DNA from: Leucocoprinus leucothites
Lineage: Eukaryota > Basidiomycota > Agaricomycetes > Agaricales > Agaricaceae
Length of the DNA: 64,000 nucleotides
NCBI GenBank assembly: GCA_013368445.1
Contig: JAACJO010000005.1
Span: 1,426,001 to 1,490,000 of the forward strand
Reading direction: 5' to 3'
Positions 45,607 to 55,213 of this stretch are shown in pieces. Every line of letters begins with the position of its first letter. Within the stretch, counting starts at the first letter, position 1. The notes beneath the pieces were generated by a model that had not been told where the DNA came from, made no database searches, and saw nothing but the letters and a program-made list of their open reading frames with translations. The translations under genes and the position numbers were made by a program.

Positions 45607-48600
45607 ATGGTTGAGATTACCCGTGCTGATCCTTCCGGATCTTCGTTACCACCGCTTGGTCTGGGACACTCGGCTGAAGAAGACAAGTACCGGTTGGTGT
45701 ATAGCAAGTCGAAGGTTTATGTGAACCCAACCGCGTATGCGAGAGACAATATTCCCGGGTTTGTTGCCCTTGTGCAGCGGGTATGTGATCTCTATTCAAT
45801 GATCAAAAAGAGGTGAAAGGTCTGATGAGGTGTAGGAGGCGCAGAATCCGACATATCTCCTAGCGTGGATTCCAGAATCGCTGTTGAACGAGAAAGGAAG
45901 TGCAGAGTGGGATAAATTCGTGAAGATCGAAGAAAGAGCTTTGCAAGACCAAGAAGACGATGGTGGGCCTTACAAATTTTATCCCCGCATCCATGGACTC
46001 ACCAACTTGAAATAACAGACGTTGTTCTCATTGATCTCCCGACGCAGCGGCCGGAATCATATGCGTTTTCAGTACCCTTGACATCAATATATTCCCTGAT
46101 CGTTCAACCACCCTCCCTTTCGTCTTGGTGTATGTGTCTTCCTATGCCATTCTCTCCTTGCCACTAACATCCTCTAAGATGGTTCCATTGGTATCAATCT
46201 CATAAACGGTGATACCTTGCCAACTCTCCACTTTCACGACGACGAATCAAAATCCTTTACTCTCCACTCCCCCACAACCTCTCGCAGCCATAACCATATC
46301 GTTTCTTCTAGTGCTACCACAGCACCTCATCCAGGAACGACAAGTTATCCTCCTCCTCCCCCTCCAGGCCAAATCTCACATCAGCCAAAACCAATAAATT
46401 CCTGGGGCGGTGAGGATCTCCTGTCCCGATTACGTCAATATGCCCATATTCTCCGTTCTACCCTTCAACCTACGCTTTTCCTCATTGATCCCTCGAGAGC
46501 GGATGTCGAGACGCATACAACTCAGATCTTTGATGACGATGCTGTGGATGATATACTCGCCCAGTCATCTTTTGCAAATTCGCACTCCCCCGTGCCGGCG
46601 CATCGCAGACCCAGACCAATATCCATATCAGGAAACGCAAACTCTGGGGCTTCAAGTTCAAACACGAATGCTGCATACTCGCATAAATCATCGGTGTTAC
46701 ATCGATCGCTAGGTTCGACGGCGTCCTATACCCCCACAGGAGGTTCCCCAGGGTCTTCTCAAGCACGAATGGCCATATTCCAAAGTTTTTCAAATATTAC
46801 CCGAGCGACCCGCCATGCTGCGCAAAACATCCTTTCTCATCCTCTCGCAAAGCCTATCGTTCCACATTTGCCAGATCCTGTGAAAAGTCTTGTAAGCGCC
46901 CCAGGAGAATGGGAATGGGGCAGTTGGGTTGAGAAGGGAGGTGTTGGTGAGTTTGAAAGTGCGCGGGTGTATTTGGCACGGTGGGCGAGAATTGTTGCTG
47001 AAGAGGGTGAAAGAGCTAGGAGGCGTGAGGCACAGGCTCTACCGTCGGTGTATGCGGAAAATGACCAAGAGGCATCGTCTCTCGGAATTTTTGAATTATT
47101 GCACACAACGTCGAACCTGCCTACGCCGAAGAGCTCGAGAAGTCCTGAGAAACCTGTGACTGAGAAGGAATGGGCGAAGTGGTTTGATCGGGAGGGAAAA
47201 CCGACGATTAGGATTGAGGAATTCAAGAGGGAGGTGTTTAGGAGAGGTATCAGTGAGAAGAATGGTCTGAGGAAGAAAGTCTGGCCCTTTTTACTTGGCG
47301 TGTTTGAATGGGAATCGAGCGCGATTGAAAGGGAGAAAATTTGGCAGAGGAAACGGTTCGTGACATCACTTACGATTCATTTGCTGGATTATCTGATAAG
47401 ATGTATAGGCAACAGTATCAGGAAGTCAAGGATACGTGGTACGGGGTCCCAGAGGTCTTCGATAGACAAGACACGATTGAGGAACGTCATCGCATAGACG
47501 TAGACTGCCGACGAACGGACAGAGCACAGCCGCTTTTCGCAACACCCGCTGGAACGCCAGGTGAAAGTGACGAAAAGAAAGAGCACCTCCGCTATTCGAC
47601 CATCTCGCCCCACCTATCCGACTTCGGTGCACAATCACCGACTAATGAGCACATCGAACGTTTAGGCGCCATTCTACTCACCTATAACTTCTATGAGAAG
47701 GATCTGGGTATGTTTGTGAGCTATGTTTCTTCCGCTTATGTTGATTGTAGAATGTTTGTTGTTGATTAGGATACGTGCAGGGTATGTCAGACCTTTGCGC
47801 CCCGCTTTATGTGGTAATGGATGCGGATGAGGAGATGACGTTTTGGTGCTTTGTGTCATTCATGGAGAGGATGGTGAGTCTCTAACTGTGACGATCGTTC
47901 ACTGTGAGCTGATGCAATTGTTGTTGCTTAGAAAAAGAACTTTTTACGTGATCAGAGCGGAATGAAGAAACAGCTGTCGGCATTACAGCAACTGATTGAA
48001 GTTATGGATCCGGAGCTTTTCAGACATCTTGGTAAATTCGTTCTCCGCCCGTTCGTTTCGTGTAACCGACACATATCGTTATCCCAGATAAGACCGATGG
48101 TTTAAACCTGTTTTTTTGCTTCCGGTATGTCTTTATCATAAGGATGTGAGCCATTGCCTGACCGAACCTAAACTATAGATGGGTCTTGATTGCCTTCAAA
48201 CGTGAATTCCCGTTTGACGAGGTGCTAAGGCTATGGGAAATTTTGTGGACGGATTACTACAGCACCCAATTCGTGCTGTTCGTTGCCCTCGCCGTCTTGG
48301 AATCTCACAGGGATATGATTCTCCGATACCTAGTAGAGGTGCGCCGTTTCTCTTACAGCTTTCGTGTTACGCGATCTCACTGTATCCTGTTGCCAGTTTG
48401 ACGAAATCTTGAAGGTAAGCTGGGTCTAAGTGTTATCTAGAAATCAGGCTGAGCACAACCCTAGTACTGTAACGAGCTCAGCATGACCATTGAGCTCGAC
48501 ACGACCCTCGCCCAAGCTGAAGTTCTCTTCCTGTCCTTTGCTCAGCTCGTTGCCGATATCGACAGGCGGAAGGCGGAAGAAGCAGCTGCATCAACGCGAA

Positions 48601-48731
48601 CAAACGGGTTAAGGAACAGAACCGCAGCAGCGTCATCCGCTTCGTCTGCGGTTGATCAAGCTAAACATACGAACCTAGGCCTGCTAAAACTCTCCGACGA
48701 GTTAAGGGAGCTGCTTGTAAGTGGTGTGTGA
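45607..48731 (+). CDS. GYP7: Rab GTPase-activating protein Gyp7 (TBC1D15/17-like)
   Basis: GAP for the Ypt7/Rab7 family at vacuole or late endosome. Start MVEITRADPSGSS at 45607. The N-terminal substrate-recognition region (VYVNPTAYARDNIPGFVALV, LIDLPTQRPESYAFSVPLTS and SWYGSIGINLINGDTLPTLH) is the Gyp7/TBC1D15 N-domain. The TBC domain begins with GISEKNGLRKKVWPFLLGVF. It has the arginine finger motif IDVDCRRTDRAQPLF, the glutamine finger in YVQGMSDLCAPLYVV, then RWVLIAFKREFPFDEVLRLW. About nine exons, about 800 residues. The tail is Ala/Arg-rich and ends DELRELLVSGV. A perfect GTAAGT donor within that last codon run (near 48717) means a final short 3' exon is possible, which would change only the last few residues. 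Confidence 0.88.
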
Positions 48732-49251
48732 TATGTGTTTCTTAGGCTCTAGGTTGTTATCATATTCTGTTGCTTTCATTGACATATTTGCAATCACGAT
48801 TTTTGTAGCATTAGTGTATCCTACTAGTGTTATCGTAGAGAATCTCCTATGTAATAGGCTTTCCGCCACTCAAAGGTGCAAGCGGGTCATGGGTTGGACG
48901 TTCTTATGACATGTGGCTTCTGATGACCATAGGCCAGGGCTTCGGGTTCTAACCACATCAGCTCGGAAATCCTTGAGAAGGTTTCTTTTTGTCCTTCATA
49001 CCTGGTTCAGCTTTCTTGCTATGGACTAGTGCCTTCTTTGGCGCATAATATGCCTCAATACGAGCCAACATAGTTTCACAGGTTACACACACACTGTTTC
49101 TGACCGCTTAAATCGTTACAGCTCCCAGCTTAGGCTAATCGAGTTCTTCGACTGGGATGTATAATGCAGTATACAAACTCTCTTTTTTCTTCCATATATA
49201 TGCCTAGGCACTCCCTTTTTCTGCAACGGTGGACAGAGATCATTCTCAATA
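48732..49251. other. Gene-free stretch between Gyp7 and the tandem-module gene
   Basis: About 520 bp. Probably two 3' UTRs because the genes converge. No coding chain was found; a pyrimidine-rich tract lies near 49180-49220. This spacing is larger than other convergent pairs in the window. Confidence 0.5.
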
Positions 49252-50474
49252 TTACAACGAGGAACCATGGTTTACTATGCTATTGACAATCTCCTTCATC
49301 TTTTCAAAACCTGTCTGGGATAAAATATCGATATCCCACAGGGGTAGAGGATCGCCGGAAAGGATATTATGTATACTGTCAGGGCGAGGATCGAAGGAAG
49401 GTAGGATTCTTCCCGTGGCCATGTCCAAGGAGTAAACTCGAAGGCATGTACCAAGTAGACTCAAGCCCCACAAGCGGGCACGGGGACAACCGCCGATGCA
49501 ATCGAACCGACGGCGAACAATACGATCCGCGATTTCGCGCGACTGCGGTACCTCCGCCCAAATATCATCCTTTACCTCCAGGAACAGTAGTGGCCGATAC
49601 TGAGCATCGTACACGACCAACAATATAATAGGATCCACCGCGTCGTCGGTTGTACAATCGCGGAGAGGCGCATAAGGGGCAACGATGTACTTGAATTCAT
49701 CAGCAAAGCAATAGTTGAGGAGCTCGAAGAAGGGGCCGGTGTAGCGATTTTCGACTGTCTCGCGATATTCCCGACAGGCGCAGAAGATGGAAAGCAAACC
49801 CCGAGGCCAGCACGTAGAAGTCGTGAAAGGAACCCTGTTGTCGAGTATCAGTAGAGGGACGAGAGGGAGCATGTAAGAGGTTTCGTGTACATGAACGCAT
49901 CTGAATCTGTCACAACGTCCTCAACAATCTCTTTCATCTTGTTAAATCCATCCTGAGACAAGATGTCAATGTCCCAAGCGCCCTCCAAGTAATCTCTCGG
50001 AAGCGTATGGTCATTATCATTGGGACGAGGCTGGATCGACGGCTGTTTCTCCCCTTCGGAATTGGCAGTGTAAACACGGAGAGAAGTCCCAAATAGACTC
50101 AGGCCGTATATACGGGGGAGCGGGCTGTCTAAAACCAGGTCGAGTCGACGACGAAGCTGGAAATCCTCTACTTCACGGTAATACGCGTTATGCTGCCACC
50201 AGTCCTCTTTAATATCTGCGAAGACAACAGGTCGGTTCTTTGCGTTAAACACGACCAACGATATAAGAGGATCTACAAGGTCGTGTGGCGTTTCGTTGTC
50301 AATTCGAGTGATGTATGGTGTTACAAAGTATTCAAAAGCGTCGTTGAAGCAGTAACTCAGGAGATTCAAATATGGCGCATAGTAACGGTTCGGGAAGACT
50401 TCGCGTTGTTGTCGAGAGAGCTCGAAGATCGAACGTAAGCCTTCGGGCCAGTGTGTAGCGGTGGCGAATGGCAT
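49252..50474 (-). CDS. Protein with two tandem PD-(D/E)XK-like modules, 388 aa
   Basis: Exon 1 (49891-50474) and exon 2 (49835 boundary to 49252) are joined by a 56-nt intron (49835-49890: GTACAC donor, CTGAT branch, CAACAG acceptor, phase 2) that rebuilds a Met codon at residue 195. Each half is one copy of the same about 190-residue module, colinear with almost no gaps. Shared landmarks are WP-x-GL-x-SIF, NRY, LL-x-YCF-x-D-x-F, VDP-(L/I)-I-x-LVV, GLSL-x-GT-x-LRVY, WDIDILSQ-x-GF and KMKEIV. A conserved Asp (D68 / D262) followed by D87-x-K89 and E281-x-K283 fits the PD-(D/E)XK nuclease-fold active-site spacing, with hydrophobic strands around it. Function is not known to me; nuclease activity is inference. 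Read without the intron it looks like two overlapping genes. Divergent from aprataxin. Confidence 0.68.
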
Positions 50475-50763
50475 TGTGCAGTTTTAGAATCGGAGAGTAT
50501 TTTATTGGTTATACAATAGAAGGTGAATTTAGATCCGGAGCCACTTGTGCATGTGAAAAATCAAGAGAGAATCCCTTGTCTTTCTATCGAGTCAAAAGGT
50601 AACAGGTGAGATCCTGGCTGGTTCATCGTGTGGGCCTGGGCGCTGGTTTTGGACCGATTGTGAGGTGTGTAAAGGCTAGGCATCATGAGATCACTGGCAT
50701 CAAATCAATCAACATTTGTCATTTCAAGCGGGTGACTTTTGTTGACCGCTCCTATTACTTTCC

Positions 50764-51721
50764 ATGGCAAATCTGACGATCTTGCGCACCTATGCACTCA
50801 GGAAGCCTACTGAGCTACCACCTTCTGTGTTGTTCTCCTTTTCGGAAAAGAACATGACTATCTTTGACGCGTATCCCAAGTCCATATTCCACTTCCTTGT
50901 CCTGCCTCGCGTACTGTCACCTGAACCAACGTCATTACTGAAACCCTCAGATAAAGATACATGCCCTCAATCAAGTGTCCAAGAACCAGAGACTCCACCA
51001 CCTTCTGTCACTGACCTCTCGAGCCTTCGCGCACTTCTCAATTCGAAGAGCATCAGTAAAGACCGCGCAAAGCAAGTGATTCTTTCGCTCAAAGAGGATG
51101 CCTTGGGTGTGAAGGCGGAAATTGAGAAAGAGATGCAGAAGCGCTATGGGTTTATTTGGGATGTTTGGATTGGTTTCCACGGGGTACCTTCGATGGAGTG
51201 AGTCATTGTGCTTCTTGTCTTTGTCCCAGTGGTCCTGAATCGTTCTAGGCATATGCACCTCCACGTTCTATCTGCTGATCTACACTCGGAGAGAATGAAA
51301 AACAAAAAGCACTATAACTCGTTTCACCCTAAACATGGTTTTTTCCTGCACGTCGACGAAGTCTTGGCTTGGTTCGAAGCTAAGCCTTCGTACTATCAGA
51401 ATGTGCGTCAGATGGTTGTGCCAATCTACCCAATTTGGGCCTCTAATGCGGCCTGTCACCCAGATAGCGAAGCTCTCACCAAACAAATACGAACCCCTGC
51501 TCAAAGAACCTTTGGTCTGCTTCCACTGTGATGTCGAAAAGAAGAATATGCCCACTCTCAAGGCCCACCTTCAGGAAGAATGGGAGAAACTCAAAAAAAG
51601 CACCGAGACTCCCAAGAAGCGTAAATTAGCGGTTGACCAGCGTCAGAAATCCCCAATCAGTAACGAGGGCGAGAGTGACTCAAGTCCAGCTCTTAAGAAA
51701 TCCAAAACCGACAAATCGTAA
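50764..51721 (+). CDS. HNT3: Aprataxin-like DNA adenylate hydrolase
   Basis: HIT-superfamily enzyme that removes AMP from abortive ligation ends (5'-adenylated DNA) during strand-break repair, nuclear. Start MANLTILRTYALRKPTELPP at 50764. The N-terminal HIT strand region is FSEKNMTIFDAYPKSIFHFL. The catalytic histidine triad appears after an intron in MEHMHLHVLSADLHSE. The C-terminal region contains HGFFLHVDEVLAWF and, after another intron, a C2H2 zinc finger: CFHCDVEKKNMPTLKAHLQEEW. A basic Ser/Lys-rich tail with PKKRKL is a nuclear localisation signal. Three exons, about 280 residues, like fission yeast Hnt3. Divergent from the two-module nuclease-fold-like gene, with 289 bp between starts. 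Confidence 0.93.
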
Positions 51722-51840
51722 TTCTATCATTTACAGCATTTTTTGTGTTAGAACGTGTATCTAGGTGATAGGTTGTTTCTTCAAAGGTTAGGGTAACTGT
51801 CTGATATCTAATTGGCTCTAACTTCGGAATCCAGACGCGC

Positions 51841-53495
51841 TCACTCGGTCTGTTGGGCCTTTTGCGCCTTCGCAGCATCATTACTTGCCTTGAGCTTGGC
51901 TGCCCGAGAGTTTTCAGACGCAATACGGATAGCCCACGTAAGTTCGTATGTCTTGACAGCATCTACAAAATCATGAGTCAAGGCCGCAATCCGCCTCTAG
52001 GCTGTATCTTCACCTTCATAGCTGCTAAGAATTTGTGCAGCTTCTGGGTCCTCTTCAATGTCTTCAACGACATCGATTAGATTGGAAATTTCGGAAAAGA
52101 ATGGGTCATCGTCGGGGAAATTAGTGACCTGTTCGTGGTCATCTCCCGGCCTTCGGATATAGAGAACTGGTTGAACATAGGGATTGACTAGTCTACATAG
52201 TATTGTTAGGATCATATTGCCAATCACAAAACATGGACATACTTGAGGAGGTAACCGTCGGCATAGACCTCGAATTCACAGCTGTAGTTGGTACCCTGAA
52301 GAGCAGCAACATGGACGAAGCTTCCAACAGCACCACTGTCGTATTTCCTGCCCAACGAGGTTAGATTACTGTTGTAACGCCGTTATGTCCCTGTGGCTTA
52401 CCAGGTGGCTGCAGTAACACGGGGTATCCTGTTTTCAGGTGCAATTTTGCTTTCATCAATGCTCATCTTAGAAAGTTGACCAGCATTTTCATCCCACTCC
52501 AGTGAATGGGCTGTAACACTAGAGATATCGACTTCGCCGCCAAAGTAGCGCGAGAGATCGCAGAAGTGTGTGCCTTGTTCAATGATGGGACCCGCGCTTG
52601 ATCAATCGGTTATTTTTAGAATGCCGGGGTAAAGACACTGACGGACCTCCTTGATTTATCCCACCAATCCGGCTTTGCAATAGCCTCATAAGCAGCGGCA
52701 TAGCGAGCAATCGTACTCATTACAGTCAGTTCATTTTCTTCAATAATTTGTTTCATGAGCTGGACAGCTTTGAGGTAGCGCAACATATATCTGAGCGGAG
52801 AGTTGATCAGCATTCGGAAACGGAAGGGGTGGTCGCATATACCCGACGGAACAAACGGTTTTTGTCTCCGTGATCATTTTCGCAATCTGGAATCCGTCTT
52901 GTAGATATTGGTGTGGCCCAGTCGCTATAGGTTTCTCGATGAACATCGCTACTCCCGGGAGATGTTTGAGGATTTGAACTTCGACGTCTTTTCCAGGTTG
53001 AAGACAGCCTCGGAACATCGGAGGACTACCGATGATGATGGCACGGGGTCGCTCCTTCGGGGTCATATTCTTCACAAAGTCCTCGAGAGTCTTGTAGACA
53101 CGAGTGTCCTGGTAAGCCGAGACAACAAAGGAGTCACATTTCTTCTGGAGAACCGCGGTAGCACGTTCGATGGCGGGATCAATCAGCGCCACGACTTTGA
53201 GGCGACGACCAAGTTTGCTAAATTAATGCTGAGAGTCGGGACGGGGTTCCAGTCCAGAATAAACTTACTGCTCCAAACGGAAAGAGTGATTCCATGGACC
53301 TTCGTCAGAGCCTGGGGAAGAGGTTAGGGGCCACGGGCAACACCGGCGGAGGATGTCTCCTCACCGAACATAATATTGCCTGCACCGATGAAGACCACGT
53401 TAAAGTCATCCGAACCACCGATATGAGAAGTCCTGTTATGATCAGGAAATTAACCCAGCAGACGGGATATCTAAAAGCTTGACTGACTTATCCAT
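51841..53495 (-). CDS. Gfo/Idh/MocA family NAD(P)-dependent oxidoreductase
   Basis: Dehydrogenase of sugars, inositols or related compounds; substrate not predictable. Start MDKTSHIGGSDDFNVVFIGA at 53495, reached by short introns with GTCAGT and GTGAGG donors, giving the Rossmann glycine motif VVFIGAGNIMFG. Then RLEHKLGRRLKVVALIDPAI; the nucleotide-binding sugar-ring motif RPRAIIIGSPPMFRG; the family's EKP motif in VAMFIEKPIATGPHQYL; MLRYLKAVQLMKQII; and the C-terminal domain with GPIIEQGTHFCDLSRYFGGE. The terminus ends SNDAAKAQQTE at 51841. About nine exons, about 430 residues. The C-domain residues after EKP are conserved, so it is likely active. Many fungal genomes have several such genes; none of the neighbours suggests a pathway. 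Confidence 0.88.
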
Positions 53496-53814
53496 TGGGA
53501 CAAGCCTCGTCGGGTCGATGGATGGACGACGAGAGGACTTGCCCGAGCTGCGTCGCTCGGACATGCGACGCGCAGCGGTAGCGGATTGTCTGCGACTCTG
53601 CATGGCGAGGAATGAAGAGATGATGGGGAAGTGGAGAAGAGATTGGGCGTACCTGCATGGGAAGAATTATATCGATGTGGAGTAAAGATGAAAGAGAGAT
53701 AAGTTGTTCAGGGGAGATAACCACGCATTTAAGGCTGGAGTGCATTACGCCAAATTAATGAACACCCTACGTCACGTGTTGCCTACAGTGTCCTCAACAT
53801 CCGAGTCGACTACC
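53496..53814. other. Intergenic region between the oxidoreductase and coiled-coil genes
   Basis: About 320 bp upstream of the oxidoreductase start and downstream of the coiled-coil gene stop. A CACGTG-type core (about 53774) is present. No coding exon chain was seen. Confidence 0.5.
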
Positions 53815-54294
53815 CTACGAGTTCCCGCCCTTCTGGTCTTGTCCCTGCAATTGTGCACGTTTGCGTTCTGCAGCCTCCAACCTGTCATTCATAGCCTTCA
53901 ACTTCTGACGCAATTCCTCATTTTCTTCGTTCAACTTCAATAAGTTTGACTTCCGTTTCTCAATCTGAGCCTTTTCGGCCTCCCTGGCAACAAAAAGCAT
54001 CAAAACAAGGGAAGAAAGTGAGCACAATCTATCCTTACTCAGCTTCGCCCATAATGCTGGAAAAGTCGACGCTAAGATCGGCATCTGGGATGTCGGATGC
54101 CAGAAGTTTCGAAGGCGACCTGCGCTCCTCTTCCCGCTTACTTTCCGTTGTTGTAGCCTTTGGCTGAGCTGGTAGAGCACTGGAAGAGTATAGGGGTTAA
54201 AAGCAGCTCTTCGGTTACACAGAACAACGAACCTCAGATGCTGAGTCTGTTGAGCATAGTTTGAGTGGCGTGATCCAGTGTAATTAGGATCCAT
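53815..54294 (-). CDS. Small coiled-coil protein of unknown function, about 123 aa
   Basis: Not recognised. Three exons join in frame: MDPNYTGSRHSNYAQQTQHL, then a polar exon with KREEERRSPSKLLASDIPDA and DLSVDFSSIMGEAE, then a highly charged coiled coil of about 45 residues with leucine heptads (NLLKLNEENEELRQKLKAMN), ending QKGGNS. Introns are about 53-57 nt, with GTTCGT and GTAAGG donors and CCAG acceptors. The DFSSIM helix before the coiled coil could be a partner-binding motif. A tRNA-like run on the plus strand within exon 2 is coincidental. Divergent from PIG-Y, with 212 bp between starts. The composition resembles small kinetochore, SNARE-adaptor or transcription cofactor subunits, but I do not assign it. 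Confidence 0.6.
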   Translation of the reverse strand: MDPNYTGSRHSNYAQQTQHLRFVVLCNRRAAFNPYTLPVLYQLSQRLQQRKVSGKRSAGRLRNFWHPTSQMPILASTFPALWAKLSKDRLCSLSSLVLMLFVAREAEKAQIEKRKSNLLKLNEENEELRQKLKAMNDRLEAAERKRAQLQGQDQKGGNS

Positions 54295-54506
54295 CGTCTT
54301 TATGTTTGTTTTCCAATTGCTATAGGCCCGTTGGCTGCAGTTGGAGCTAGTGTCGTGTCCTCTTCATACACGCCCAGGTTAGTTCAGCAGTCTCCACGGT
54401 ATCCACAGTCCCCTGACTTCGCAAGGTCACACATACTCTCCCAGGCTCACTGACCCTATCCTTTCTTGTGTACACTCACCTCTCCGTCCAGCATTGTGCC
54501 TCACGC

Positions 54507-54795
54507 ATGACAAATATCGATACTGGCCATGCCATTACCACCTTTTGCATCATCTTCTTCATCGTAGCAAGTTATGCCATTTTCTTCAGCGCCTTTTCCC
54601 CTGCAACGAACATCCCGGTACGCATGATCACGTTCCCATTCAAGTCACTAACCATTGTTGATGTTCTCTCTGCAGGTGCTGCATGCTTTGGCAGAAGACC
54701 AGCACTACAAATACTTTTCCATCCTCATCATTCCTGTTACCTTCTACTTTGTAATAGCCAATTGGGTTGGCTGGCAATACTATAGCAATTCTTGA
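54507..54795 (+). CDS. GPI-GlcNAc transferase subunit PIG-Y-like, 76 aa
   Basis: Small ER membrane protein resembling PIG-Y (Eri1 in yeast), an accessory subunit of the enzyme that begins GPI anchor synthesis. Two exons joined at ATNIP / VLHALAED by a phase-0 intron with GTACGC donor and CTGCAG acceptor. The first span is TFCIIFFIVASYAIFFSAF; then a short lumenal loop with EDQHYKYF; the second span is ILIIPVTFYFVIANWVGW, ending QYYSNS. Two spans and 76 residues match PIG-Y (human 71), and the P-V-T-x-x-x-x-x-x-x-N-W-x-G-W motif is the part I recognise. Short membrane proteins are hard to place, so other small ER proteins remain possible. Confidence 0.65.
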
Positions 54796-55213
54796 ATGGA
54801 TGACGGCGATGTCACTACTGTTTCTGGGGTCCTGACACCCTCATCTATCTCACCCTTCGGTTCTTCGAAGCATGGAGCGCATGATACGGTCAGAACGGAA
54901 GGATGGTACGCTTCGATCACCCTCTCGTCGCTACCGCTCCAGGTCAAAACGCCTTTCCGTCCCTTTTTACCTTTCGGTGTCTTATCCCCTGCGGTAGGGC
55001 GGCAAACAGTGCCTTTATTGTCATCTTCTGTGAAGTATAGTATATCCACATGACTAACATAGGCCAGTACTTAGACATGCGGTAGTCTTTACATACGTGC
55101 GTCTGCAATCAATGTCCTATCATAATACAACTCGGAAGTACGGTCGTTTTAGAAGCTGATAGAGTACAGAAAAGAGGAACCATTCGAATGGTTCTTCCGA
55201 TGAAAAAAACTTA
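54796..55213. other. Convergent 3' region between PIG-Y and Sfi1
   Basis: About 420 bp. A minus-strand open frame of 89 codons begins at about 55049 and ends inside the PIG-Y 3' end. It has no recognisable domain and does not continue the Sfi1 frame, so it is not called as a gene. No repeats seen. Confidence 0.5.

Noticed and set aside
49252..49872. Separate gene starting at the ATG at 49872
   Set aside because: It would overlap the upstream gene's last 25 nt in another phase, and its first 14 residues have no counterpart in the paralogous module. A canonical 56-nt intron explains the frame change better.
54164..54181. tRNA-like D-arm sequence (GCTGAGCTGGTAGAGCAC)
   Set aside because: No matching acceptor stem, anticodon arm or T-arm at proper spacing. 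It lies opposite an exon of the coiled-coil gene.
54780..55049. 89-codon minus-strand open frame next to Sfi1
   Set aside because: It overlaps the PIG-Y 3' end, shows no domain and does not join the Sfi1 frame by a good splice site.
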